The notes beneath the pieces were generated by a model. It made no database searches, was not told the origin of the DNA, and worked only from the letters and a program-made list of their open reading frames with translations. The translations under genes were made by a program, and so were the position numbers. Positions 44,225 to 53,061 of a stretch of 64,000 nt of DNA are shown here, piece after piece. Each line of letters opens with the position of its first letter. Position 1 is the first letter of the stretch. This DNA is from Pseudomonas sp. MWU13-2100 (lineage in GTDB: Bacteria; Pseudomonadota; Gammaproteobacteria; Pseudomonadales; Pseudomonadaceae), in the NCBI RefSeq assembly GCF_023242365.1, contig NZ_JALLIX010000011.1:90719-154718 (forward strand), given 5' to 3'.

Positions 44225-44259
44225 TTATCCACAGGCCGACCCACAGCCTCTGTGGACAC
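44225..44259. promoter_or_regulatory. Bipartite DnaA-box module (locus 2, copy 4)
   Basis: TTATCCACA at 44225-44233 and inverted TGTGGACAC at 44251-44259; offset 26. It lies 135 bp before the transglycosylase start. Confidence 0.6.
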
Positions 44260-44393
44260 TTGTTCCGCGGGTGATGGTTTGTGGTTTTACACAGCGGCAA
44301 ATGACGCCCTTGAGCGTGCGACTACACTTTCTCCACAACGCGCCATGTTCTAGCAGTGGAGGTGTCTTGGCACACGCTTCGCGAGGGAGCCCG

Positions 44394-44855
44394 ATGCGCC
44401 ATTCATGCACCATGCTTGTCGTCTGCTACCTGATCATGGCCGGCAGCGCCGCGGCCAACTGTTTTCAGGACGCCGGCGAGCGCTATCACATCGACCCGCT
44501 GCGGCTCTATGCCATTGCCGAGGTCGAGTCGGGCATGAACCCGGCGGCGCTCAACACCAATCGCGATGGCAGCCGGGATATCGGCCTGATGCAGATCAAT
44601 AGCCGGCACCTGCCGCGCTTGGCGGCCTTTGGGATCGACGAACACAAACTGCGGAGCGAGCCCTGCACCAGTGTCATGGTCAGGGCCTGGATTCTGGCGC
44701 AGTCCATTCAGCAGTTGGGTTACGGCTGGCAGGCCGTGGGTGCCTACAACGCCGGCGCCCTGCCGGAGCAGGGCGACGGGCGCGAGCACTATGCGTTGCA
44801 GGTGTGGCACTACTACCGTGAGTTGTTGGCGCTGTACCGACCGACGCGGCGCTGA
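44394..44855 (+). CDS. Lytic transglycosylase domain protein (IagB-like)
   Basis: The 153-residue product has a signal peptide (MRHSCTMLVVCYLIMAGSAA). Its single SLT goose-lysozyme-like domain shows YAIAEVESGMNPAALNTN with the catalytic Glu, IGLMQINSRHLPRL, and VGAYNAGALPEQ. It cleaves peptidoglycan in the periplasm. Small enzymes of this type often serve secretion or pilus systems, but none is nearby. The ATG at 44394 follows GAGGGAG. An upstream extension in the same frame would cross DnaA boxes and is rejected. Confidence 0.9.
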   Translation: MRHSCTMLVVCYLIMAGSAAANCFQDAGERYHIDPLRLYAIAEVESGMNPAALNTNRDGSRDIGLMQINSRHLPRLAAFGIDEHKLRSEPCTSVMVRAWILAQSIQQLGYGWQAVGAYNAGALPEQGDGREHYALQVWHYYRELLALYRPTRR

Positions 44856-44887
44856 ACAGGCGGCGTCGGAACCGCCCGGTGCAGGCC

Positions 44888-45658
44888 TCAGCGCAGCACG
44901 CCTTCCTCGATCAACAGCTTGAGAATAGCGTCGGCCCCGGCCTCGGCACTGACGCCCTTGAGCACCTGCCCGCCACCACCGCTGGCCTTGGCCGTAGCCG
45001 CCTTCATCCGGTCGGCACCGCTCTTGGCCTTGATCACCTTCAAGCGCTTGGGCCGTGGCTTGGCCGGTTGCAGCAAGGCGCCGGTGAATAACTCATCTTC
45101 CAGCACCTCCACTTCCTCGGCGTGCAGCACGCCACGCTGTGCCGGGCCGTAGGCGCTTTGCCGTGGCTTGGGCGCGGCGTTATCCACCGTCGCGAGAAAC
45201 GGCAGGCGGACTTTCAAACGGCGCCGCTGCCCGCGTGGCAAGGCTTGCAGCACATGAGCCACACCGTTTTCGATGGACTCGACCTGGGCCAACCCGACCA
45301 CCAGCGGCCAACCGAGGTTTTCCGCCAGCAGGAACGGCAGCATGCCCGAACCTTCGCCGGTTTCCGCCTGGCTGCCGGTGAGCACCAACTGGGCCCCGGC
45401 ATCGCGCAGATAATCGGTCAGGGCCGGCAGCGCATCGGCCCCGGCCGGCTGTTCCAGCACCCGCAGTTCGTCCAGGCCCATGCCCAGGTAGGCGCGCAGC
45501 GCCGGCTCCGAGACATCGCCGGCATGCACCACCTGCAAGTTATCCCCAGCCAGTTGCAACCCCAGTTCCACCGCGCGGGCATCCTGTTCGGCGCGACGGG
45601 CGCGGCCGGAGGTCGGGTGGGCGCCGATGGAGACCAGGCTGATTACATTCGTACTCAT
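44888..45658 (-). CDS. etfB: Electron transfer flavoprotein beta subunit of dimethylglycine oxidation
   Basis: The 256-residue protein is a FixA/EtfB-type subunit (IGAHPTSGRARRAEQDARAV, QLVLTGSQAETGEGSGMLPF) with an extra C-terminal tail. It is last in dgcA-dgcB-etfA-etfB. With EtfA it carries electrons from dimethylglycine demethylase. Its sequence is divergent from the housekeeping EtfB, fitting a dedicated partner. Confidence 0.88.
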   Translation of the reverse strand: MSTNVISLVSIGAHPTSGRARRAEQDARAVELGLQLAGDNLQVVHAGDVSEPALRAYLGMGLDELRVLEQPAGADALPALTDYLRDAGAQLVLTGSQAETGEGSGMLPFLLAENLGWPLVVGLAQVESIENGVAHVLQALPRGQRRRLKVRLPFLATVDNAAPKPRQSAYGPAQRGVLHAEEVEVLEDELFTGALLQPAKPRPKRLKVIKAKSGADRMKAATAKASGGGGQVLKGVSAEAGADAILKLLIEEGVLR

Positions 45659-45673
45659 GACGTCATCCCTACC

Positions 45674-46894
45674 TTAAGCCGCATCGCGCTTGGCGCCGTT
45701 GCGGTATGCCGTCACCGCCGCGATCAGGGCGCGGAAGATCTCACTGCTTTCGCCGATCACCGACAGGTCGGCACGCTTGATCATGTCGCAACCCGGATCG
45801 AGGTTGATCGCCACCACCTTGTCGCAGGCACCGATGCCTTGCAGGTGCTGGATCGCCCCGGAAATCCCCACGGCCACGTAGACCCGCGCGGTGACCCAGG
45901 TGCCACTGGCGCCGACCTGACGGTCGCGGGACATGAAGCCATCGTCCACCGCCACCCGCGAAGCACCTTCGGTGGCGCCCAGGGCCGCAGCCGTTTCGTG
46001 GAACAGCGTCCAGTCCTTGACCCCATTGCCGCCGGAGAAAATAAACTCGGCCTCAGCCATCGGAATCGCCCCCGGGTCTACCGCTACCGCGCCAAGATCC
46101 TCGATCCGCGGCAGGCTGCGAGCGATGCTTGTGGATAACTCCACGGGCAAGGCTTCATGCCGGGTTTCGCTGACCGGTTCGGCGCATTCGGCGGCGGCCA
46201 GGATCAAGCGCGCCAATGGCCGCGCCAGATCCTGCAGGCCAGCACCGGCGCGACCGATGCACTGCTCGCCCTTGACCTGCCAGACCCGCGTGGCCGGGCG
46301 TTCGCCCAGGCTCGCGGCCAAGCGCCGGCCCAGTTCGCCACCACCGCTGCGGCTGTCCGGCAGCAACCAGTGACGCGGATTGAACTGGTTATCCACAGCC
46401 CGCAGGCCCTGAACCCGTTGTTCCGGGGAATAACCGCTGAATTCATTGCCGTCGAGCACCAGCAGACGGTCGACGCCGGCGGTTTCGAAGGCTGACTCCT
46501 TGTGCTCGCCAAAAACCACGGCCAACACCGCGCCGTCCTTGCCGGCCATCTGATGGGCCAGGCCCAGCAGATCGCGGTCGTGACTGCTCAGGCGACCGCC
46601 GACCATGTCCGGCACCACGCTGATATAGAACGCCGGTTGCGGCACCTGATGCAGCGGCAATTGCACTTCGACGCTGGCCGTGCGCTTGCTCGCACCGCCC
46701 TGCTGGGCGCCGCTGCGGTCGATGCGCTTGATACCGTTGGGGCCGATAAAACCGACGCCATGGACATTCTTGCGGATAAGGCCATTGGGTCCCATCCAGC
46801 TCTGTTGCTGCGGCTGCATGGCCGCGTGCAACGGGTGCAGGCGGTTGCGGGCGATCCACTCGGCGCGAGGGTCGCGGCGGATAATATCGCTCAT
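45674..46894 (-). CDS. etfA: Electron transfer flavoprotein alpha subunit of dimethylglycine oxidation
   Basis: The 406-residue FixB/EtfA-type protein has the C-terminal FAD domain: DRQVGASGTWVTARVYVAVG, then ISGAIQHLQGIGACDKVVAI and NLDPGCDMIKRADLSVIG. An N-terminal extension of about 70 residues (HPLHAAMQPQQQSWMGPNG) is not found in housekeeping EtfA. Its start codon shares a base with the dgcB stop, so they are coupled. It works with etfB. Confidence 0.9.
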   Translation of the reverse strand: MSDIIRRDPRAEWIARNRLHPLHAAMQPQQQSWMGPNGLIRKNVHGVGFIGPNGIKRIDRSGAQQGGASKRTASVEVQLPLHQVPQPAFYISVVPDMVGGRLSSHDRDLLGLAHQMAGKDGAVLAVVFGEHKESAFETAGVDRLLVLDGNEFSGYSPEQRVQGLRAVDNQFNPRHWLLPDSRSGGGELGRRLAASLGERPATRVWQVKGEQCIGRAGAGLQDLARPLARLILAAAECAEPVSETRHEALPVELSTSIARSLPRIEDLGAVAVDPGAIPMAEAEFIFSGGNGVKDWTLFHETAAALGATEGASRVAVDDGFMSRDRQVGASGTWVTARVYVAVGISGAIQHLQGIGACDKVVAINLDPGCDMIKRADLSVIGESSEIFRALIAAVTAYRNGAKRDAA

Positions 46895-48837
46895 CAGTGC
46901 ACCTCCGCGGGTTCACGCTTGGGGGCGGGTTTGCTGGGCGCCGCCTCTTCAAGCAGGGCGTCGGCCACCAACTCGGCCAGGTCCTTGATCAGGGGACGCG
47001 GTTCGACCACGCCTTCGAGCATCGCCGTGCATTGCGGGCAACCGACGGCCACCAGTTCGGCACCGGTTTCGCGGATGTCATCCATGCGCATATCGGGAAT
47101 CCGCTGTTTGCCGGGAATATCGGTGATCGGCGCGCCACCACCGCCGCCGCAGCAACGGGAACGGAAACCGGAACGCTGCATTTCCTTGACCTCGATCCCC
47201 AGGGCCCGCAGCACATCACGCGGCGCTTCATACTCGCCGTTGTAGCGACCGAGGTAGCACGGATCGTGATAGGTCACGCTGTTGCCTTTGTGTTGCCCGA
47301 GGTTCAAGGCACCGGCACCGATCAGTTCGGCCATATAGGTGCTGTGATGCTGCACCTGATAGTTGCCACCGAAGGCGCCATATTCATTTTTCAGCACATG
47401 GAAACTGTGGGGATCGCAGGTGACGATGCGCTTGAAGCTGTACTTGGCCAGGGTCTGGATATTGCGCTTGGCCAATAGCTGGAAGGTCGCCTCGTCGCCC
47501 AGGCGCCGGGCCACGTCCCCGCTGTCGCGCTCTTCCAGGCCGAGTACCGCGAAGTCGACCTTGGCCGCCTTCAGCACTTTGACAAAGGCGCGCAAGGTGC
47601 GTTGGTTACGCATGTCGAAGGCGCCGTCGCCGACCCAGAACAGCACGTCGGTGGTTTTCTTCTCGCCGAGCAGGTTGAGGTTCAGGTCCGCCGCCCAGTT
47701 CATCCGTCCGCCCGGGGCGAAACCGCCGGGGTTGTCGGTGGCAATCAGGTTTTCCAGGACTTCGGCGCCCTTGTTCGGCGTCGCGCCCTTTTCCAAGGTC
47801 AGGTGACGGCGCATGTCGACGATGGCATCGACGTGCTCGATCATCATCGGGCACTCCTCGACGCAGGCGCGGCAGGTGGTGCAGGACCACAGGGTCTCGG
47901 CGTCCACCAGGCCGTTGACGATCGGCTGATGCGGATTGCCGGAATGCTCGCCGATGGCTTTGCCTGGATACGGGCTGCCGGCAAAATTCGCGTCGGTGCC
48001 GCCGGCCAGGCCGACCACCATGTCCTGGATCAGCTTTTTCGGGTTCAACGGCTGGCCGGCGGCGAACGCCGGGCAGGCGGCTTCACATTTACCGCACTGC
48101 ACGCAGGCATCGAAGCCCAGCAGTTGGTTCCAGGTGAAGTCCTTGGGTTTCTCCACGCCCAGCGGTGCTTTCGGGTCGCTCAGGTCCAGCGGCTTGAGGC
48201 CGGTGGAGCGGCCGCCGCCGAAGCGTTCGGCGCGACGGTGCCAGGCCAGGTGCAGGGCGCCGGCGAAGGCGTGCTTCATCGGGCCGCCCCAGGTCATGCC
48301 GAAGAACAGCTCCGACACGCCCCACAGTACACCGATGCCGAGGATCACGGCCATGACCCAGCCGCCGAAGTCTTCCGGCAGGATGCCGGCGACCGGCAGG
48401 GTCACCAGGAAGAACGACGCCGAGAACGCCAGCAGGCTTTTCGGCAGGCGCATCCACGGGCCTTTCGACAAACGGCTTGGTGGGTTGCGACGGCGCAGAT
48501 AAACGAAGATCGCGCCGACAAACATCAGCGCCGACATCAGCAGCAAGGCATAGCCGAGGATGCGGTTATGCAGGCCGAAACCGTGCACCAGGATCGCCAG
48601 CACGATCGACGCCACCGCGCCGCCGGCCGTGGCGACGTGAGTGTTGGCGATGTATTTGTCCCGCGCCACCACATGGTGCAGGTCGACCATGTAGCGCTTG
48701 GGCATGGCAAAGAGGCCGCCGAGCAGATCGACTTTCGCCGGTCGACCGCGACGCCACATGGCTGCCCGCCGCAATGCGCCGAGGACGCCAAGGCCCAGGG
48801 CAGCAAACAGCAGGATGGGAAGAAGGGTGTTCAACAT
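46894..48837 (-). CDS. dgcB: Dimethylglycine demethylation iron-sulfur protein DgcB
   Basis: The 647-residue membrane protein has several N-terminal helices (to about residue 195) and a ferredoxin-like domain with two 4Fe-4S motifs, CVQCGKCEAACPAFA and CTTCRACVEECPMMI. A CCG-type heterodisulfide-reductase-like region follows, with SRCCGGGGGAPI near residue 565. It links the soluble demethylase/ETF to the respiratory chain. Order dgcA-dgcB-etfA-etfB, as in P. aeruginosa PA5398-PA5401. Confidence 0.92.
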   Translation of the reverse strand: MLNTLLPILLFAALGLGVLGALRRAAMWRRGRPAKVDLLGGLFAMPKRYMVDLHHVVARDKYIANTHVATAGGAVASIVLAILVHGFGLHNRILGYALLLMSALMFVGAIFVYLRRRNPPSRLSKGPWMRLPKSLLAFSASFFLVTLPVAGILPEDFGGWVMAVILGIGVLWGVSELFFGMTWGGPMKHAFAGALHLAWHRRAERFGGGRSTGLKPLDLSDPKAPLGVEKPKDFTWNQLLGFDACVQCGKCEAACPAFAAGQPLNPKKLIQDMVVGLAGGTDANFAGSPYPGKAIGEHSGNPHQPIVNGLVDAETLWSCTTCRACVEECPMMIEHVDAIVDMRRHLTLEKGATPNKGAEVLENLIATDNPGGFAPGGRMNWAADLNLNLLGEKKTTDVLFWVGDGAFDMRNQRTLRAFVKVLKAAKVDFAVLGLEERDSGDVARRLGDEATFQLLAKRNIQTLAKYSFKRIVTCDPHSFHVLKNEYGAFGGNYQVQHHSTYMAELIGAGALNLGQHKGNSVTYHDPCYLGRYNGEYEAPRDVLRALGIEVKEMQRSGFRSRCCGGGGGAPITDIPGKQRIPDMRMDDIRETGAELVAVGCPQCTAMLEGVVEPRPLIKDLAELVADALLEEAAPSKPAPKREPAEVH

Positions 48838-48960
48838 GGTGCAGCTCCCAAAGACCTCGGGTCTTGCAAGGGTTCATATGCATGCCGGTGAAAGCGATGC
48901 ACCTACTTGTGACTAGAGGGGTAGCCCTGCTGCCGTTCAGTTGAGGCCGAACACAGTCCC

Positions 48961-49034
48961 TGTGGGAGCGGTGCTTGCCCGCGAAGCTTTTAGCGACTTC
49001 AAGGGCCTCTTCGCGAGCAAGCTCTGCTCCCACA
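48961..49034. repeat. REP palindrome pair between dgcA and dgcB
   Basis: TGTGGGAGCGGTGCTTGCCC and CTTCGCGAGCAAGCTCTGCT face each other in the 275-bp dgcA-dgcB gap; a fragment of the other REP class is at 49077-49093. The rest holds nothing recognisable. Confidence 0.8.
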
Positions 49035-49112
49035 GTTACACGGCGTTTTCGGTATCTCATTTCCCCAACTGATGAGCTTGCCCCCTTGCCACAGGTGATG
49101 GTGGTGATGCCG

Positions 49113-51173
49113 TTAGAAATCCTTGCACAGACGCAACGCGTCATAGATCGCCGCGTGCGTGTTGCGCTGGGCCACACAGTCGCCGATGCGGAACAGCAAG
49201 TAGCCATCACCCGACTCGCTCAGCGAAGGTTGCGGCTTGATCGCGAACAGGGCTTCGACATCGATCTGGCCCTTGTTGCGCGAACCTTCCTTGAGCCCGT
49301 AGTAGATTTCCTCATCCGGACGCACGCCGTTCTCCACCACCACCTGGTCGACCACCCGCTCTTCCTTGGCACCGGTGTATTCGTTCTCCAGCACCGCCAC
49401 CAGCTTGTCGCCCTCGCGATAGACCTTTTCCAGCATCATGTCGCCGGTCATGATCACTTCTTTCGGGTACATGCTGCGGTAGTAGGTCGGGAACGACGTA
49501 CCGCCAATCGCCACGCCCGGCTTGATATCGTCGGTGACGATTTCCACCTGGCTGCCCTTGTCGGCGAGGAAGTCGGCCACCGACATACCGGTGAACTCGC
49601 AGATGGTGTCGTAGACCAGCACGTTCTTGCCCGGTGCGACCTTGCCATCGAGCACGTCCCAGCTGCTGACCACCAGCCCTTCGGCGGCGCCCCAGTGTTC
49701 GTTCTGTTCCAGGTACGGATGCCCGCCGACGGCCAGCACCACGATATCCGGACGCAGGTCGAGGATAGTCGCCGCGTCAGCGGCGGTGCCCAGGCGCAAG
49801 TCGACCTTCAGGCGTGCCAGCTCCAGCTGGAACCAGCGGGTGATACCGGCGATCTGGTCACGCTGCGGCGCTTTCGAAGCCGTGGTGATCTGCCCACCGA
49901 TGGCATCTTTCTTCTCGAACAAGGTCACATCGTGCCCGCGTTCGGCGGCCACGCGAGCGGCTTCCATCCCGGCAGGACCGGCACCGACGATCACCACCTT
50001 GCGCTTGACCCCGGTGGTTTTCTCGATGATGTGCGGCACGCCCATGTATTCACGGGAGGTCGCGGCGTTCTGGATGCAGAGGACGTCCAGGCCCTGGTAC
50101 TGGCGGTCGATGCAGTAGTTGGCACCGACGCATTGCTTGATCTGGTCGATCTGGCCCATCTTGATCTTGGCGATCAAGTGCGGGTCGGCGATATGCGCGC
50201 GGGTCATGCCGACCATATCGACATAACCGCCTTCAAGGATGCGGGTAGCCTGGTTCGGGTCCTTGATGTTCTGCGCGTGCAGCACCGGAACCTTGACCAC
50301 TTCCTTGATCCCGGCCGCCAGGTGCAGGAACGGCTCCGGCGGGAAGCTCATGTTCGGAATCACGTTGGCCAGGGTGTTGTGGGTGTCGCAACCCGAGCCG
50401 ACCACGCCAAGGAAGTCGAGCATGCCGGTGTCGTCGTAGTACTTGGCAATCTGCTTCATGTCCTCGTGGGACAGGCCATCCGGGTGGAATTCGTCACCGC
50501 AGATGCGCATGCCGACACAGAAGTCGTCGCCGACTTCCTTGCGCACGGCCTTGAGCACTTCCAGGCCGAACTTCATCCGGCCTTCGAAGGTACCGCCCCA
50601 TTCGTCGGTGCGCTTGTTGACCCGCGGGCTCCAGAACTGGTCGATCATGTGCTGGTGCACGGCAGACAGTTCGACGCCGTCCAGGCCGCCTTCCTTGGCC
50701 CGGCGCGCGGCCTGGGCGTAGTTGCCGATCACCCGCCAGATTTCCTCCGGCTCGATGGTCTTGCAGGTGGCGCGGTGCACCGGCTCACGCACGCCCGAGG
50801 GCGACATCAGGGTCGGCCAGTTGAAGCCGTCCCAGCGCGAGCGACGGCCCATGTGGGTAATCTGGATCATGATCTTGGCGCCATGCTTGTGCATGGCGTC
50901 GGCCAGGTTCTGGAAGTGCGGGATGATGCGGTCGGTGGACAGGTTCACCGAGCTCCACCATTCCTGCGGGCTGTCGATCGCCACCACGGACGAACCGCCG
51001 CAGATCGCCAGGCCGATGCCACCCTTGGCCTTCTCTTCGTAATAACGGATATAACGCTCGGTGGTCATCCCGCCGTCGGTGGCATAGACCTCGGCGTGGG
51101 CGGTACTGAGCACACGGTTGCGGATGGTCAGTTTGCCGATCTGGATCGGCTGGAACATAGCTTCGAAAGCCAT
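49113..51173 (-). CDS. dgcA: Dimethylglycine demethylase DgcA (NADH:flavin oxidoreductase family)
   Basis: The 686-residue flavoprotein has an N-terminal old-yellow-enzyme TIM barrel (RNRVLSTAHAEVYATDGGMT, HMGRRSRWDGFNWPTLMSPS). A 4Fe-4S region (CVGANYCIDRQYQGLDVLCI) and a C-terminal FAD/NAD domain (KVVIVGAGPAGMEAARVAAE) follow. This is the trimethylamine-dehydrogenase architecture. It demethylates dimethylglycine to sarcosine, passing electrons to the ETF/DgcB chain. It follows the DUF5943-type gene by 15 bp. Confidence 0.94.
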   Translation of the reverse strand: MAFEAMFQPIQIGKLTIRNRVLSTAHAEVYATDGGMTTERYIRYYEEKAKGGIGLAICGGSSVVAIDSPQEWWSSVNLSTDRIIPHFQNLADAMHKHGAKIMIQITHMGRRSRWDGFNWPTLMSPSGVREPVHRATCKTIEPEEIWRVIGNYAQAARRAKEGGLDGVELSAVHQHMIDQFWSPRVNKRTDEWGGTFEGRMKFGLEVLKAVRKEVGDDFCVGMRICGDEFHPDGLSHEDMKQIAKYYDDTGMLDFLGVVGSGCDTHNTLANVIPNMSFPPEPFLHLAAGIKEVVKVPVLHAQNIKDPNQATRILEGGYVDMVGMTRAHIADPHLIAKIKMGQIDQIKQCVGANYCIDRQYQGLDVLCIQNAATSREYMGVPHIIEKTTGVKRKVVIVGAGPAGMEAARVAAERGHDVTLFEKKDAIGGQITTASKAPQRDQIAGITRWFQLELARLKVDLRLGTAADAATILDLRPDIVVLAVGGHPYLEQNEHWGAAEGLVVSSWDVLDGKVAPGKNVLVYDTICEFTGMSVADFLADKGSQVEIVTDDIKPGVAIGGTSFPTYYRSMYPKEVIMTGDMMLEKVYREGDKLVAVLENEYTGAKEERVVDQVVVENGVRPDEEIYYGLKEGSRNKGQIDVEALFAIKPQPSLSESGDGYLLFRIGDCVAQRNTHAAIYDALRLCKDF

Positions 51174-51188
51174 AATGCGATCCTCGAC

Positions 51189-51719
51189 TTACAACGGCTT
51201 GACAGTGAACAGGCCATCGTCGTGACCTTCTTCGGAACCACCGTAGACCTGCTCGGCAACGGTGCGGATCGCGCTGCCACGGGCGGCCAGGATCTGGTCC
51301 ATGGCGCCGGCGAACCAGCCGGTGAACATATAGTCGACCTTGCGCCCGACCTTGCCGTAGACGTAGACGAACGCCGAGTGCTCGAGCTTGACGCTGGCGG
51401 TGCCTTTGTCGAGGTCGATGTCCTGGATCTTGAACAGGCCCCAGCCGCGTTGCGACAGGCGCTTCATGTAGTGCTCGAACACCGCGACACCTTCCAGGCC
51501 ATGGCATTCGGCTTCTTTTTCACACCAGTGCCAGGCGGACTTGTAGCCGGCCTTGTAGAGGATCTCGGCGTAGGCCTCGGCGCCCAGGACTTCTTCGATG
51601 CCCATGTGGTTGTTGACGAAGAAGTGCCGTGGCACGTAGAGCATCGGCAGGGCGTCGGAAGTCCAGACACCGGTTTCGCTGTCGACTTCGATAGGCAGTT
51701 GTGGGGCGATTTTAGCCAT
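51189..51719 (-). CDS. DUF5943 / 4-vinyl-reductase-like protein of the dgc operon
   Basis: The 176-residue protein (PA5397-like) has a V4R-like small-molecule-binding fold: PRHFFVNNHMGIEEVLGAEA, WHWCEKEAECHGLEGVAVFE and FTGWFAGAMDQILAARGSAI. It always sits just before dgcA in this locus. Possible roles are ligand sensing or helping the demethylase, but its activity is unknown. The ATG at 51719 has GGAG 8 bp before it, better than the GTG at 51728. Confidence 0.85.
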   Translation of the reverse strand: MAKIAPQLPIEVDSETGVWTSDALPMLYVPRHFFVNNHMGIEEVLGAEAYAEILYKAGYKSAWHWCEKEAECHGLEGVAVFEHYMKRLSQRGWGLFKIQDIDLDKGTASVKLEHSAFVYVYGKVGRKVDYMFTGWFAGAMDQILAARGSAIRTVAEQVYGGSEEGHDDGLFTVKPL

Positions 51720-51759
51720 GGGTAACACTCCAGAATTCGTTGATCGCGGCTGGCCGCTT

Positions 51760-51788
51760 ACACCCTGCGCGATCGGCGCGCAGGGTGT
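51760..51788. other. Strong hairpin between the dipeptidase-like gene and the dgc operon
   Basis: ACACCCTGCGC (51760-51770) and GCGCAGGGTGT (51778-51788) form a perfect 11-bp stem with a 7-base loop. It lies in the leader of the DUF5943-dgcA transcript on the minus strand. There is no U-tract. It may be an operator, an attenuator or a partial terminator. Confidence 0.6.
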
Positions 51789-51814
51789 GTGTCAGTAGGG
51801 AAAAGACCGCGGCG

Positions 51815-52792
51815 TTATTCGCCCCACACGTCCTTGAGGACGGTGACCCAGTTTTCGCCCATGATCTTGCGCACCACGCGCTCAGGGTGACCGCGCTTGA
51901 GCAGGGTCTCGGTGAGGTTCGGGAACTCGCCCACGGTGCGGATGCCCAGCGGGTTGATGATCTTGCCGAAGCTGGTCAGGCGACGGGCATAGCCCTTGTC
52001 GTGGGTCAGATATTCGAAGAAATCCTGGCCATGGCCCTGGGTAAAGTCGGTACCGATGCCGATGGCGTCTTCGCCGACGATATTCATCACGTACTCGATG
52101 GCCTCGGCATAGTCGTCGATGGTCGAATCGATGCCCTTGGCCAGGAACGGCGCGAACATGGTCACGCCGACAAAACCACCATGGTCGGCAATGAACTTCA
52201 GTTCGGCATCGGACTTGTTGCGCGGATGCTCTTTCAGACCCGAAGGCAGGCAGTGGGAGTAGGTCACCGGCTTCTTCGATTCGAGGATGACTTCTTCACT
52301 GGTCTTGGAACCGACGTGGGACAGGTCGCACATGATCCCGACCCGGTTCATCTCGGCGACGATCTCGCGACCGAAGCCCGACAGGCCGCCGTCACGCTCG
52401 TAGCAGCCGGTGCCCACCAGGTTCTGGGTGTTGTAGCACATCTGCACGATACCGACGCCCAACTGCTTGAAGATCTCGACATAGCCGATCTGGTCTTCGA
52501 AGGCGTGGGCATTCTGGAAGCCGAAGAGGATCCCGGTCTTGCCCAGTTCCTTGGCCTTGCGAATGTCGGCGGTGGTGCGCACCGGCATCACCAGGTCGCT
52601 GTTCTCGCGGATCAGCTTCTGGCTCGAGGCGATGCTGTTGACGGTGGCCTGGAAGCCCTCCCACACCGACACGGTGCAGTTGGCGGCGGTCAAACCACCT
52701 TTGCGCATGTCCTCGAACAGTTCGCGGTTCCACTTGGCAATGATCAGCCCGTCGATAACGATGCTGTCGGCGTGCAGTTCGGCTGGGCTCAT
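51815..52792 (-). CDS. Membrane-dipeptidase-family protein (PA5396-like) with altered metal site
   Basis: The 325-residue TIM-barrel protein belongs to the renal dipeptidase family by its C-terminal half: MCDLSHVGSKTSEEVILESK, VTYSHCLPSGLKEHPRNKSD and AIGIGTDFTQGHGQDFFEY. The usual N-terminal DGHND zinc motif reads IDGLIIAKWN instead, and the bridging-Glu region reads FGFQNAHAFED. The metal site is therefore not canonical. It is first in the dgc gene group. A role in betaine metabolism is indicated only by conserved context. ATG at 52792; a longer frame to 52975 looks spurious. Confidence 0.85.
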   Translation of the reverse strand: MSPAELHADSIVIDGLIIAKWNRELFEDMRKGGLTAANCTVSVWEGFQATVNSIASSQKLIRENSDLVMPVRTTADIRKAKELGKTGILFGFQNAHAFEDQIGYVEIFKQLGVGIVQMCYNTQNLVGTGCYERDGGLSGFGREIVAEMNRVGIMCDLSHVGSKTSEEVILESKKPVTYSHCLPSGLKEHPRNKSDAELKFIADHGGFVGVTMFAPFLAKGIDSTIDDYAEAIEYVMNIVGEDAIGIGTDFTQGHGQDFFEYLTHDKGYARRLTSFGKIINPLGIRTVGEFPNLTETLLKRGHPERVVRKIMGENWVTVLKDVWGE

Positions 52793-53061
52793 CAGGCTGT
52801 CCCCTATTGGCGATTCACGCGCCGAATCGTCTGCCGGCGCTTTGGGATCAGCATATGCCCAGGGGACCGTGGAGCCGGGTGCAAAAACGACAGGGGAATT
52901 GCCGAAAGCGTCAATCCGCGACAAAGGGGTGTTGCCGCGCGGAATTCCGGGCCGTAGGTTTAAGTACTTGTCCATGTACGACTATTCTTTGACGCGGGCT
53001 TGAGACAGAATTGCCCTCCATCGCTCTGCCACCTCTTTTGATCAAGGATCGGGACGCCGCA

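Larger units (their letters stand above)
43231..44393. other. 1.2-kb non-coding region with DnaA-box module array
   Basis: No convincing gene is present. From 43677 to 44259 there are four bipartite DnaA-box modules and one further perfect box at 44119-44127. The modules lie within degenerate ~180-bp units that also share TTGATCA followed by TACAGGC-like words and a GCGAACACC lead-in. A TGTGGAAAA variant sits at 43917. The first ~400 bp next to the GMC gene is plain upstream sequence. Confidence 0.75.

Noticed and set aside
43677..44259. Chromosomal replication origin
   Set aside because: DnaA boxes are dense, but dnaA, dnaN, rpmH, parAB-type neighbours and a clear AT-rich unwinding block are missing; a titration or reactivation site is more likely.
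52793..52975. N-terminal extension of the dipeptidase-like gene
   Set aside because: The in-frame extension lacks family similarity and looks like leader DNA; the ATG at 52792 gives the expected start.
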